The position numbers were made by a program, and so were the translations under genes. 64,000 nucleotides of DNA from Spizellomyces sp. 'palustris' (lineage: Eukaryota > Chytridiomycota > Chytridiomycetes > Spizellomycetales > Spizellomycetaceae): assembly GCA_006535965.1 (NCBI GenBank), contig QEAR01000074.1:36920-100919 (forward strand). The letters run 5' to 3'. Below the pieces are notes generated by a model. That model was not told where the DNA came from. It saw only the letters and a program-made list of their open reading frames with translations, and ran no database searches. The number at the start of each line of letters is the position of its first letter. Within the stretch, counting starts at the first letter, position 1. Below, piece after piece: positions 1-11,176 of the stretch.

Positions 1-970
1 TCCATTTCAGCCCGGGGAATGCGCTTTTCGAACTCGTTAAAGTACTTCATTCCTATTTTCTGATGACGTGTGAGTGGACGGTGGAGAAGGTCAGAGATTG
101 ACCGAACTCCGAGCTCATCATAAAATTTTGCAGCTGCTGATGGTCTACTCGTGAATGGCGGATCACCCTTGTTAGGAAAGGGACTCCTGGTCAAGAAACA
201 CCCGGATCGCTCGGATCTTACCCAATCCCGCTGACTCTCATCAACATGCTGATTGTTTGCAATCGCTCGTCCTTGGCTTCATTCTGCACCCTCTCTGATG
301 TCCCCTGAGCTCAAAAGTTCAGCCCACACAACCAAGATTCAAAGACAATGAAGAATACTGACTGTCTCAATTATTTCCTGAACCAGCTTTGCTATGGACC
401 CCCCAACCCCCGGAAGATCCTGAGCCTCCTTTCCAGATACTAGGGGCTTGGGATATGCAGAAATGGATAAAATGGCTTTTGAATAAGCCTGGGCTTTCCA
501 TTGATTACCGATATTCTTCTCGGTTTTGCTCAATTCTGAAAAAAGGATTTCACTGACGTCGATTGGATTGTATCGAGACTCTGAATGGGGGACTACAAAC
601 CACTTAGTACATCCGTAATTCTTTTATTATAGTTCTTTTTTGAGGGGTCGATCGGTATCAGCGGAGTGTGCTTCTTGTGGGGCGTAGGAGCCTTTGCATC
701 TTTCTTTGGTCCCTTCCTGACAGATTTCACAGCGGAAGGTGGTGACACTGTAGACAGTGCTGCAGTCGATTTTAAACTCGTCTGCTGTCTACCAGGAGAA
801 GGACATGTTCGTTGCTCCTTCCGAGGTGACAGGAGCCAGCTAGCGGGGAGCGTACTTTGTTTTGACGTCGCTGACGGCATCGTGATCTGCAGGGCGTGTA
901 GCGAGCGTGTGAGGATGAGCCGGTCGGTCAGATGACCCGCAAAGCGACGGAGAGTAGATAGCCAGCTCAT
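1..970 (-). CDS. POLB: DNA polymerase beta (family X), N-terminal part, cut by the window edge
   Basis: Base-excision-repair DNA polymerase; the visible part is the 8-kDa lyase domain and the start of the fingers. Exon 1 ends near 604 and an intron with donor GTTTGT and acceptor TTTTTTCAG (about 530-603) joins it so that the protein reads [17 protein letters not shown], as in polymerase beta. The first helix-hairpin-helix ([15 protein letters not shown]) follows, then two further introns, a second HhH region (MRVSGIG) and a block ending [20 protein letters not shown] near position 1. The palm and thumb lie outside the window. Two starts are possible: Met at 970 gives a basic, Arg-rich leader that could be a mitochondrial signal; Met at 880 begins MPSATSK. 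A basic linker ([12 protein letters not shown]) precedes the lyase domain. The family call is firm; the start is not. Confidence 0.88.
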
Positions 971-1277
971 TCACAGATGTATGAATGAGTGAATGACCAA
1001 GCCGTAAGGGAAGGGAAAGTAGGGAAAATGGCAGTTTATAAACGTCAAGTTCGTAAGAAAGTTGAGTCACGCGTCGTTTGACAGCTGAGGTAAACCAATT
1101 TACGATGCTAAAAACGAAAACTGATTGAAACCGTACTTTGAGCGGTTTCACAAATGCTAATGCTAATAAGTATCTGCCTATGGCATTGAAGAATTGTCTA
1201 TCTGGATGCCATGTCCTTTGTGCCCAAGGCGGTATCCCAACATTGCACCTCAAACTGCACAGGGAAAAGCAATATTT

Positions 1278-2164
1278 TTAGCTGGAAATTAGGAATTCGT
1301 CATTTTCTGAGGATAAACTGCAACCCACCTCAACCACTGTTCTAAAAGCGTCCTCAATCTCGGGGGTGATCTCGGGCGTCGCATCATTGGCAATTGTCTC
1401 AAGCCACCCGACAAACTTTGCAAAATCAGCGTTTGCCCAGTTCTTTATAAACCTTTCGTACTTATTAGGTCGATTCAGGGGCACGAGTTCGGCTGCATAG
1501 GACCATGAGTCAAGGTACACCTACAGGATTGGTCACACGTTAAAATGCACCAGACCTTAGATCACTCGAAACCAGCACTATCTGACAGAGACTTTCTCAG
1601 CTGCCCACAATGTAATCAAGACTTCCGGAAACGATGATTCGTTGGCAACCTTGATGAGGTAGTCAATGTATTTTCTGAAAGTCTCACCGAGTGAGTCGTC
1701 AGAGTATCCGAGTTTTATGTTCATTGATGACGCCTGATCTCTAAAGAACAAGGCTTCCTTGCTAATTTCCCCAAGTGCCGAGAGCAACCCTTTAGTCAGT
1801 CCCTTCATGTTTGGTAAACGTTAGCCCGCCGCCGCTGCAGCACGAATTGGAGTCTGCTTGGTGCCGTACCTCCGCGGTTTCGGGTGATGCGTCAGATGGG
1901 ACGCGACTTAGGACAATGCTCAAAAACTTTAAGTATGCGACAACAAAATGAAAGTCCTGCGTGAGCCACTTTTCAAAGGCCTGGTCTGCTGTGCTGTCTG
2001 CCTTTGATGCAAGGATATATTATTTGGGGTTAAGTCAATACCTGAGTTCTCAATAGATGCCAAGAGGTTGCACATACCACTTTTTTGAGGAAGACATGGT
2101 TGACTGCATCCTTATAGCGATCAGAATACTTTTGCAACAACCCGTTGCAGGTGTTGGATGACAT
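1278..2164 (-). CDS. TENA/THI-4 family (thiaminase II / PqqC-like) protein
   Basis: Helical heme-oxygenase-fold protein of the TENA/THI-4 family. Members include aminopyrimidine-salvage thiaminase II and other enzymes of unknown substrate. Four exons are read: 2164-2078 (begins MSSNTCNG), 2001-1870 (FEKWLTQDFHFVVAYLKF, the family's conserved W-x-QD segment), 1802 to about 1600 (begins GLTKGLL, ends in the conserved WAAEK) and about 1520-1278 (YLDSWSYA, then a helical C-terminus). Together they give about 220 residues, the usual size of a stand-alone TENA protein. The exon 3 start is chosen because it keeps frame and avoids an in-frame TAA just upstream. The N-terminal His-rich substrate segment of bacterial TenA is not obvious, so catalysis on thiamine breakdown products is not assured. 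It is tandem with the polymerase beta gene and divergent from the PAF-acetylhydrolase. Confidence 0.82.
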
Positions 2165-2473
2165 CGTGGCTTCAAACAGATGACAGGACGATCGAGCGTG
2201 TGCAGATCAATCGTGGCGGTCGATAGCGATTCAATTCACATTCCATCCACACAAACCAAAAGGCGGCTTCGTAATTTAACCGCTCTGATGTCAAACCACC
2301 ACCGGAATCTCCGCCCTGAAGTTGTTTCCTGCCTCCCGGAAAATGGCGTTGACTTTCTCCGCATGAGTGTGCCATCTGCCAGAGGCTTTTCTGTATTTAT
2401 TTGGCATAAACATCTTTCTTTGCAAAAAAGATCCTTCGTATTTTCTAGATCTCTTATCACATCGTCACACACC
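2165..2473. promoter_or_regulatory. Divergent promoter region between TENA and PAF-acetylhydrolase genes
   Basis: These 309 bp separate two outward-facing start codons (2164 minus, 2474 plus). An open frame in phase with the PAF-acetylhydrolase continues upstream to 2180, but its translation is not family-like and it would fill the whole intergenic gap. It is therefore read as non-coding. No clear TATA box was recognised. Confidence 0.45.
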
Positions 2474-3943
2474 ATGTCCGAGTTGAAGCGCATCGAAGAG
2501 TCTCAACCTTCAGGTGAGGCTACTTCTAGCAGCACTTCAAGCACACTCAATAGCACACTCAACAACTCCATCACCTCGGGGTCCGGCCAGTCCCTGACTT
2601 CAAAGGGAACTGTAGTTGCGCAGCGGCCTTGGTTCAAGCGGTTGTTTCCTCACTTGCCGGACTACTTGGGTCCATACCCAGTTGGTGTGCACGACATTGA
2701 AACGCCGCCGAACGCTGCCAAGAATACGAAAGGAGTGCTTATCCGACTATATTATCCGACCACATCTGCAGCAACGAAAGCGCATAGCCGGGCCAAGTGG
2801 TTGCCAAAGGGAACGCTGTACTCGGTTGGTTACGGAAACTTTTCAAAGCTCCCTACAATCCTTTCGTTGGCTTTCATTTATCCTTTGTTGGCTGGCGTCA
2901 ACACACCGGGGTATCTAAATGCTCCTTTGCGTCATGCGGGTAAGGGTGATGACTCCCCCCCGCCACTGCCCACCCGACTTCCATGTATGATCTTCTCCCA
3001 CGGCCTGGGCGGCATGCGAACAACATATTCTACCTTTTGCGGCAACATTGCTTCCCAGGGCTTCATTGTTGCGGCCATTGAACACCGTGATGGGTCTGCC
3101 GCGGTCGCATCACGAAACGCGTATAAAGAGAAGATACGCTACAGACACCCCAATAATGACCATCGGAAGCCAGGAGAGACGGTGGACGAGTATCTGCTAC
3201 GATTCAGACGAAGTCAGGTGGAGGTTAAGGCCGGAGAAGTGAAGGAGGTCATGCAATTGCTGATGGACTTGGAAGCCGGTACCGCTATTGAGAATTTGAT
3301 GGCAACGAAGCGAACCAAGGGATTTGAGGGACAGTTCACAGGGCGATTTGATTTTGACAATTGGGTGATGTCGGGACACTCCTTTGGGGTAAGAGACAAG
3401 TGCTCAGGTACAGCTTTAGACAAATGCTAACGGTCTATGTTCAAGGGTGCAACCTGTCTGACTGCTCTTCAAGATCCCAGCAATCCATTCAAATGTGGAA
3501 TTGCCTTAGATCCTTGGATGCATGCAGTATCCGATGCGCACCATGTCGGCAAACCCTTCATATCCGTCCAGTCCGAGAACTTCCAATGGAAGACCAACCT
3601 TGATCCTCTAGCGGATCTGTTCTCTCACACCGAGTCCTCCTCAAAATCCCGATTCGGTGTTCTTCGCGGCACAGCCCATCAGGACGTGTCCGATTTTCCT
3701 GCTCTCTTCCCAGGACTAATGAAGAGAATTAAACTATCCGGGGCTGGGGATCCGATCCGTGCATTGCAATTGTACCATGAATGGCATCTGCAGTTTCTGA
3801 AGGAAGAGCTTGAGACGGAGGTGCCATTTGGAGATTATCCAGGCTTTGAGAAGGAAAGCAAGGATAGGCCAAAGGAAATTGTGGAAGGGAAAGAGGCGTT
3901 TGATATGCTATATGGATCCATTCGCCATGATTGGGGTCGATAG
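2474..3943 (+). CDS. Platelet-activating factor acetylhydrolase (plasma/type II family)
   Basis: Ca-independent phospholipase A2 of the alpha/beta-hydrolase fold that removes short or oxidised sn-2 acyl groups from phospholipids. Two exons (2474-3388, 3446-3943) are joined in phase 0 across a 57-bp intron that splits the nucleophile elbow: GHSFG is followed directly by GATCLTALQDP. Total length is about 473 residues. Diagnostic segments, in order, are GPYPVGVHDIE, VLIRLYYPT, IFSHGLGG, the Ser nucleophile in GHSFG, the acid in ALDPWMHAV and the His in RGTAHQDVSDFP, so the catalytic triad is complete. The first 70 residues are Ser/Thr-rich with no signal peptide, suggesting an intracellular enzyme. 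The start at 2474 has a good context (cacaccATG); the in-frame Met at 2180 is rejected. Confidence 0.9.
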
Positions 3944-4070
3944 GGGAAACGATCTAGATTGCACTTATCGTTATATATATATGACATCTTGTTATTTTGA
4001 AACATAGATTATATGAATGTAAACGAGTAACTACAAAGCACTCACTAGAGGTGAGAGTTCTATCTATCTT

Positions 4071-4963
4071 CTAAAACGTGAATGCGCCCAAAATGCCCAT
4101 CACTATCGCACCAAAGGCGCCTCTAAGAGAGTGACCGGCATCTGATTTCGCGTTTGCGGTAGTGGACGGCGTGGGGGTGGCGGTTGCAGTGGCAGTCGAT
4201 GCTGGCACTGGCTGCGTAATCGTGCCGGAAGGGAGTGTTGTACCGTTGATTGACGGGAGGGGTTGGTCCACTGCTCCTGCAGCCAGGACACAAATACTCT
4301 TTGCGGGCTGACCCTGGATCATGGGCCCTCCGCAGTTTGCGAGATATGTCTCTGCCTTGGCAGCCGGGCAGTCAGTACATTGATCGTCACTATGTGGAAG
4401 GGACATATGTTAAGCGGGACATTTCCATATTTTAATGTGTCAACAAGGCCATCAACTTACTTGCACCACTGGACAACACCTGCAGCACTGTTACAAGCCG
4501 CCTTGAAATACATGCCAGGTTCCATAACGTAACATTTTCCATCCGCGGCGTACATGGTTTGCGTAATAACTACCTCCCCATTCCCTAGCGCGCATCCATT
4601 CGCCTGATTGTACTGGTTCACAGTCAGATAGTTCGCATTGGGGATCTTATTTCCTTGGCCGGTGGGAGGGAAATACGGCGCATCGCTGACTTGTGAGTTT
4701 TGTTTCACGTCGTCGCAGCCTGTTCCCTCGGAGGAAGGCACCTTTGCGTTAGTGGATTTATTCTCACACACTTGGTTGATAGGAACAGGGGTTGGCACAG
4801 CTGGGCAGGCTGCGTGCGGTGAGTAGACGTGGGTTTGATACCCAACATTGGTGCTACAGGTGTTGTCGGTGTAGTAGATCCTACGTGCCCAAGATCCTTG
4901 AGCGTGTGCCAGAGGGGCTGAGAAGGCGAGAGCCGAAATCAGGAGGAGAGTTTTGCTGGACAT
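4071..4963 (-). CDS. Secreted Cys-rich protein, probably GPI-anchored
   Basis: Two exons (4963-4461 and 4389-4071) are joined through a clean GTAAGT...CATAG intron, giving VVQWCNDDQCTDCPAAKAE across the junction and about 273 residues. The N-terminus MSSKTLLLISALAFSAPLAHA is a typical signal peptide. The mature chain carries many Cys residues, often in pairs separated by 2-10 residues, as expected for a disulfide-stabilised extracellular protein. The C-terminus has a Thr/Ala/Pro stalk followed by GAFGAIVMGILGAFTF, a hydrophobic tail with small residues before it that fits a GPI-attachment signal. No family was recognised; a cell-wall or surface role is inference. A TATA-like motif lies 38-45 bp upstream. 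Confidence 0.78.
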
Positions 4964-5000
4964 GCTTGACTTGTTGAGTGTCGGGGGAGAAATGGTGAAT

Positions 5001-5008
5001 CTTTTATA
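5001..5008 (-). promoter_or_regulatory. TATA-like element upstream of the secreted Cys-rich gene
   Basis: The minus strand reads TATAAAAG, 38-45 bp upstream of the start codon at 4963. Sequence and position fit a core promoter with a very short leader. Confidence 0.45.
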
Positions 5009-6129
5009 TCCTTACCGTGACGGGGCGTGACCCTTGAAAGCGGCCGAACGGCGTTTTTGTGGGGTTGGGGCATTTTAATTTCTTTTGTTAACCACGATCA
5101 ACAACTCTTGATTCGGCTCTTGGTAAAAAGTAAGCGAAAGTTGGACAATGTCATTACTTGGCTTTGCCTTTAGTTTGTTGACAGCAGTACTTGGAAACTC
5201 ATCTTTATACCACTCCATGCTTGTACCCTGCGTCGGTATCATGATTCGCTCATGCTAAATGTTGTGGAAGGAGGCCGTGAATGCCGTCATGTTACCGACA
5301 AATCCAGCGGAGCTGCTTTGCATTGGATCTTTGGAGCAGTCCAGATCCGTGAGGAAGACCCGTATCAGATTGCAGCACGATGTTCGAAATTGTCATCTGA
5401 GCCTATCAGGCTTGTCGTATTTTGATTCTGCGAGATTGTACCCGATAATGAGAGATGCATCTCATTCTGTCACAGCATCTCATGTTTGACTCCGACAGGC
5501 ATTAGGTTTTGGGCACAGGGGCAGCAAACAGGAGAAAGACTGACGCACCCAGGCTAACCTATGGCCAGAACCAACTGCAATGTCATTGATCTCGCCATCT
5601 TTCGAAGGGCGACATAATTGCAGGCACTTGCATGGCTTCAAATCGGAGCTGTCAGTTATATGAATATAAGAGCCCACTCGGCTAGTTTACAGAAAGCAAA
5701 GTGCATGCGTATTGTAGCCATCCAACCTGATGATTCTCAGAGAGTTGTGTCCTCACTATCCAAGAACCTTCTTCATCTGTTTTCTTCGCGCCTCAGCGAT
5801 AATGCGACGACTGTACTCATAAAACAAATTCTTACAGTGCGCTGGGTACACGAGCCAGCCGTCGCAGAGATATGACCAGGATGATAACAAAGGACGCCTG
5901 ACAAAAGGTAATGGAGAGGAATAGAACTCTAAGCGGATTAATATAGCCATGGACTTCAATCTATCACAGGATACAAAGGGAAAGAACAAATGTTCTCGTT
6001 TATTCGTTCCGGCTCTCTATCAGCCTGTAGAAATCCTGAATGCAAGTTCTTTAGGATACACAATCAAATCACCCAGGCTACGCTTAAAAACTGCCTTTTG
6101 GCAATCTGCATGTGCTTCCAAACGCTAGT
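5009..6129. other. Intergenic stretch without a supported gene
   Basis: Only short open frames with no family resemblance and no consistent splice joins are present. Apart from the proximal promoter of the leftward gene, nothing is recognised. Confidence 0.5.
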
Positions 6130-6528
6130 TTATTCAATCATGCAAAATCGTGGCAAGTCGACACCCTGAGCTTGCTCATCAATATACCATTTCCCATTGT
6201 AAACGTTATTCGTACTTTGAGCGTAAAGCACCCCAACTCTAGCGACTGGAACCGACCCATCCTTCCTGTACCCATGCTTTCTTCCCATGCGCGTCGTTAC
6301 AAAAAACCATGCCATGGACCGCTGTGCTTATTTACTTATCTCCACCCACTGATCTTTTTATTTAGCGGGTTATCGTCTCCGAACCAAAAGTCCCTTTATT
6401 TGATCATTAATCTGGATCCAATCATCAAATGCAACGTGACTGTCTCCCACTATTTTCGCAGCCGCTTCAATGAACCTTTTCTTTACGCCGGGTTGCTGTC
6501 GAAATCGCTCGTGTCGGTTGACAGGCAT
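6130..6528 (-). CDS. Small hypothetical protein, two exons
   Basis: A 111-residue reading is possible if a 63-bp GT-AG intron is removed (about 6322-6384 region; donor GTTCGG, acceptor GCACAG). Exon 1 begins MPVNRHERFRQQPG and includes FDDWIQINDQIKGLL. Exon 2 continues RSMAWFFVTTRMGRKHG and ends PRFCMIE. Both exons are in the same frame and the intron contains the intervening stops. The composition is protein-like (mixed helical, balanced charge) but no family was recognised. The donor is non-consensus, so this may also be a decayed gene. A 161-codon frame on the opposite strand overlaps it and was judged a shadow. Confidence 0.38.
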
Positions 6529-6822
6529 TGTCCGCTGATTGACGGCCCTGCTCTGTACCTGGTATCATTCTTTGTTGCCTGTCTTTGCAACTACTAGGAA
6601 AGTGTGGGACTACCGTACCTCAAAAGCCTAAACGACGCGCAGAAAGGGAGACCCGAGGTTCGTCTCCCACGAACATTGAAAAGCAGCGTACAGGCCAGAC
6701 CCGACCGGATTCACTGATCTACTTGTACTGATCAAAATTAGGAATCCTTGACTCAATTTTTATAATCCAACAAAACTGTACATACGAGAGTTGTCAACAG
6801 GTGTTCGACGCCATCGCTCGGA

Positions 6823-9800
6823 ATGCAAACCTCGCCTCTCTCGTCGTCTTTTGTGCCAGCGGAAACATCTTTCTGCCCCGGTCCGTACGTCTTGAGCGGG
6901 AGGATTGCACCTTGCTTGCTTGACACAATAGCGTCGGCAGTACTGTTGGCGTTTATTGTTGTCGCTGGATCTGTCTGGTACTTTGGGATATTGAGAGATG
7001 CCCGTGCGGCGAGCACAGGAGAGCGGCAGCGTTTATTGCAGCAGGATGGGCAGGTGGGTTTCGTTGCGCATGTTATCCTATTTTATTTTCCCAACAGCTA
7101 TGGTTTAACGTGTCTTCTTTATAAAGGCTGCGGAGGAACGTAGCCACGAGTCGCAGGCGACCAGATCCTTGAGTTCCATCATTGCAAGGATAATTTCACC
7201 ACTCGTCCTTCTCACGTATTTGATTGACCTTGGTCTCGACTTCTATCAGGCAACTCATCCCGAAGTGCCCACCACCATCATTCAAGATCTGTCCGCTCGC
7301 ACTGTCGCCGATGTCCTGGCTTCGTTTGCGTGGCTGATAGCATCAACATTTGTGTTCTTTGCAGCGACGCTGGACAGAAATGAGTGGCATGAAATGCCGA
7401 GAGATCGTGTACCGATGCCTATCAAACAATTTTGGATACTGGCCTTTATCGTGGAGACTGTCCAGGTTTACCAGTGGATTGCCGCTATGACTCATCCTTT
7501 AGATGGTATGGACGAAGAGGCATGCAGAACATATGTACTATAAACTAACTGCTGTATTTCCACAATAGAAGTGACAATGCTTGACGCAACCCTAGACATA
7601 ACATATTTCATCATTTTCGTCATGCGCTTCGCGTTGCTACTGGGTCTTATTATCACCCTCCTGGTCGGCAGAATATCTCGTAATCAACGGGCTAGCGATG
7701 TCGAATCTGTACAAACAGCACCGGCGACAAATACACCTGCGAGTACTTCAAGCTGGCAAGAGACCTGGAAGAAGGTTGGCAGGTTAATGCCTTTCCTTTG
7801 GCCCAAACCCCTCCACTTGCAGTTTCTGGTGATTTTTTGTTTCGTTCTGCTCGCATTGGGCCGAGTCGTGAACGTGCTGGTGCCTCTGCAATATAAACGA
7901 GTCGTTGACGACCTTACGCCAAATGGGGAAACTGATCCAAACAAGCGGCGTCCGTACTTCTGCTGGGGTGCCATTCTTCTGTATACCGCCTTCCGGTTCT
8001 TGCAAGGTGGCGTGGGTTTACTTTCCTCCCTACAGTACTTCCTCTGGATTCCTGTTGGACAGTACACTACCCGGGAAGTGTCCGTGCGAATGCTGGAGCA
8101 CCTTCATTCGCTGTCCCTTCAATTCCATATAAACCGCAAGACAGGAGAGGTACTGCGAGTCATGGACCGCGGAACGTCATCTATCGGTTCTCTCCTGTCT
8201 TACCTCGCATTTAACATTCTACCTGTATTTGTCGACATTGCACTTGCTGTAATAGTCTTCCTGATCACGTTTGACTGGGCAATTGCGATGATCGTCTTTG
8301 TGACGATGGTCTTGTATATCGCCTGCACTATATGGATTACCGAATGGCGAACCAAGTTCCGTCGGGAAATGAACGAACTTGATAGTGCCTCCCGAGCCAA
8401 AGCTGTCGACTCGCTGCTAAACTTTGAAACTGTCAAGTATTACAATAACGAAGCTTGGGAGGTCAATGCTTATGATGTGGCAATCCGTAGTTTTCAAGCG
8501 GCCGACTGGAAAAGCAGTGCGAGTTTGAATGTCCTAAATACTGCGCAGAATTTGGTTATTACTCTTGGTTTGTTGGCCGGACTATTAGTCTGCGGAAAGC
8601 GGGTTGCGGATGGGCAATTGACTATCGGTGACTTTGTGGCCTTTTTGACCTACTTGCTGCAACTATACCAACCTTTGAACTGGTACGTGAAGTTTGATTG
8701 AGTGCATGTATGGACTGGGAATAATCAAACAATGCGTTGCAGGTTTGGTACATACTACCGCGTCATTCAACAGAACTTTATTGATATGGAGAAGATGTTG
8801 GATTTATTTGAAGAGGGTAAAGCTGTTAAAGATGCACCAAACGCCAGGGAATTGGCAGTCCGCCAAGGAGGGAAAGTCGTATTCGGTATGGTTTGCTGTT
8901 GGCGTTCTGCTATGACTTCTCCTTCTAAACTTCTTCTAAACCTTTTCAATATATTAGAGGACGTTGCTTTTGCGTATGATCCACGACAGCCGGCCCTAAA
9001 GAGCGTGTCTTTCGAGGCACCAGCTGGAAAGACTGTCGCGCTTGTGGGACCTTCAGGGGGTGGGAAGAGTACTATTTTCCGGGTAAGTTCAGCACGCCTT
9101 TCATTACTTAAAGCAGCAGACGGTTGATATTTCGGTACCCAGCTTCTTTTCCGATTTTATGATATACAAAGTGGATCCATTAAGATCGATGGGCAAGATA
9201 TTCGTACCGTAAAACAGACGTCTCTGCGAAGTCACATAGGAGTTGTCCCTCAGGTACTGAACTCAAGCAACTAGTTACATATATGACCTGGAGGTGGTCC
9301 CCTTAATGAGATCCGATTTAGGATACGGTGCTCTTCAACGACACGGTTCGATACAACATCCGATACGGAAACATCAATGCTACCGATGAGGAAGTTGTAG
9401 CGGCGGCAAAGGCGGCGCAGATTCATGACCGGATTGTGTCGTTTCCTGATGGTAAAACCGAGCTTTATGTATCATGACAGGAAAGGGTATTAATATAGTC
9501 TGTTCGTGCTTTTTCCTTTCAGGGTACGAGACAAAGGTTGGTGAGCGTGGTTTGCGGCTCAGTGGTGGTGAAAAGCAGCGTATTGCAATCGCACGAACCA
9601 TTCTGAAGAATCCTTCGATTATTTTGTTGGATGAGGCAACGTCAGCACTGGACAACACTACAGAAAGACTCATTCAGGATTCGTTGCGCACTCTTTCAAC
9701 AAACCGAACAACTTTGGTCATTGCTCATCGACTCAGCACCATTGTGGATGCAGATCTGATTCTGGTCTTGAAAGATGGACAGATCGTTGAACGTGGTACC

Positions 9801-10169
9801 CATACCGAACTACTGGAACGCGGAGCAGAAGCAGTTAGGCGACAGGCGGCGAAAGCCGCTCCGGGAGCTATTAACGGAGCCTTGGAGGACAAAGGAGAAG
9901 GGACCTATTATATAATGTGGATGCGACAACTAGGCGAAGAGAAGGAGAAGGCTGCAGCGGCCGCTGCTGCCGCCGCCGCCGCTAGGGATTCTGCTATTGG
10001 CCATGGTGTTGGAAAACGACGAGGAAATGGCGACACACCAGCAGCGAATGTCATACCGGGTGGCGTGATGCCTGTTCATGGTTACCATGGCGCATACCAG
10101 CACGGCCCTAACGTTGGTGGGAATACGGGTGGTGCGGCTAGTCCCCCGCAAGTGAAAAAGCAACAGTGA
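6823..10169 (+). CDS. hmt1: HMT1/ABCB6-type half ABC transporter (heavy-metal tolerance family)
   Basis: Membrane half-transporter. Relatives in fission yeast (Hmt1) and animals (ABCB6) act at vacuolar, mitochondrial or endosomal membranes on metal-thiol conjugates or porphyrins. Eight exons (6823-7053, 7127-7505, 7569-8682, 8743-8885, 8958-9082, 9143-9253, 9322-9451, 9523-10169) sum to 2,880 nt, 959 residues, with every phase consistent. Order: an extra N-terminal membrane domain of about five helices (diagnostic of this subfamily), a six-helix ABC membrane domain (from about residue 230), then one ATPase. The ATPase shows Walker [10 protein letters not shown], signature LSGGEKQR, Walker [13 protein letters not shown] and H-loop IAHRLST. 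The C-terminal tail has a run of about 12 Ala followed by a Gly/His-rich segment ([11 protein letters not shown]). Complete gene; substrate not deducible. Confidence 0.93.
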
Positions 10170-10401
10170 TACGGTGTTGGGGTTTCATTGGGCAGTATAA
10201 TCCTGTATGTACGAGGCACTAATAATTGGAACGAGGGGAGTGGGAGTTGTCCTATGTTACATGTTCCTTCCCTTAATGTACAATATTGTTTTTAGTCAAT
10301 GGACAAACTTGTTGCGGACATTGGAAGTCCGGATATCTAGTCACATATGCCAAGTATAGATGACATCTTCACATACAGAAGTGTTCAATAAAAGAACATC
10401 T

Positions 10402-10482
10402 GCCAAGGTAGTATAGTGGTAGTACATCGCGTTGTGGAAACACAGAACCGCGTCGACCCGAGTTCGATTCTCGGCCTTGGCA
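10402..10482 (+). tRNA. trnH-GUG: tRNA-His (anticodon GTG) with a short intron
   Basis: The acceptor stem GCCAAGG pairs with CCTTGGC, discriminator A. The D arm GTAT...GTAC, the T arm CCGAG-TTCGATT-CTCGG and an anticodon stem with CGCG/CGCG are all present. The anticodon loop reads TTGTGG and is enlarged to 17 nt, so about 10 nt (AAACACAGAA) sit one base 3' of the anticodon, the canonical position of eukaryotic tRNA introns. The CACA in the intron can pair with the TGTG around the anticodon. Position 27-43 is a T-T mismatch, so the anticodon stem is effectively four pairs. The internal T-arm B box is intact. A T7 terminator follows 20 bp downstream. Confidence 0.93.
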
Positions 10483-10501
10483 TCATCATCTTTACAAAAA
10501 C

Positions 10502-10508
10502 TTTTTTT
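10502..10508 (+). terminator. RNA polymerase III terminator of tRNA-His
   Basis: A run of seven T residues begins 20 bp after the tRNA 3' end, the usual Pol III stop signal. Confidence 0.7.
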
Positions 10509-11168
10509 CCCGGGGGTGAGACTGCGTCAGTCAAAGATAGATATCTTTTTTGGGCATAACAACGCAAATCAGTGTAGCCAACAATCATCTCTTTATCTCA
10601 TGTATGTAAAGTGCCAGCAGAATGAACGTGCAACTTGGTCAAACGTACGGTTAATCAGATGAGACGAAATCGGACATAGAGTCCCAAAAGACAAAACGGA
10701 TTCGCTCAGTAGATCCTTTCCTGTTGAAGGGCCAATGAGAAAGAACGTCATTCATGTCGGGTGGCCCTTTCGGACGGATCCTCCAAAGTCCCGACGGAAG
10801 TCCGAGAAACAGCATCACATGAACACGCTTGGCAGTGTGGTTTGTATTACTCGAGGCGTGCAACAAACGCTGGAGGGACCAAGAGAAATACAAAAAGTGA
10901 CTTTTTGGGGGAAGCGGAAGCGGAGCCTGGTGGACAGGCATTGATGAGCTGATGGAAACGACAAGGTTTCCAACGGGCATTTTGGGGGCATTTTGACGTT
11001 GCCCCTCCCCAACTGTTCACGGTTGGAGACTGAATATTAAGCGATCGTGGGGGCGGTTGAGGATCCTTTATAATAAAATGCTTTTAGATTTCGCTCTGGT
11101 TGAAAGAATATCAGTTCCAGTCACATGCAGATTCTTTAAAAACTTAATGTCACGAGCACTTTAAATCC
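10509..11168. other. Intergenic stretch upstream of the P450 gene
   Basis: Only short frames occur, the longest being 109 codons on the minus strand without family features. No supported gene is seen. Confidence 0.5.
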
Positions 11169-11176
11169 TATAAAAA
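11169..11176 (+). promoter_or_regulatory. TATA-like element of the P450 gene
   Basis: TATAAAAA lies about 98 bp upstream of the ATG at 11274, consistent with a TATA-driven promoter and a leader of roughly 70 nt. Confidence 0.45.

Noticed and set aside
1803-1869. TAA stop apparently inside the TENA gene
   Set aside because: Lies in an intron when the acceptor just before GGACTG (1802) is used, which keeps phase 0.
2180-2473. N-terminal extension of the PAF-acetylhydrolase frame
   Set aside because: Open by chance across the divergent promoter; not family-like, and Met 2474 has a better context.
6112-6597. 161-codon plus-strand open frame
   Set aside because: No domain or signal features and overlaps a more plausible minus-strand model; kept only as an open question.
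10651-10980. 109-codon minus-strand frame upstream of the P450
   Set aside because: Low-quality composition, no start context and no family resemblance.
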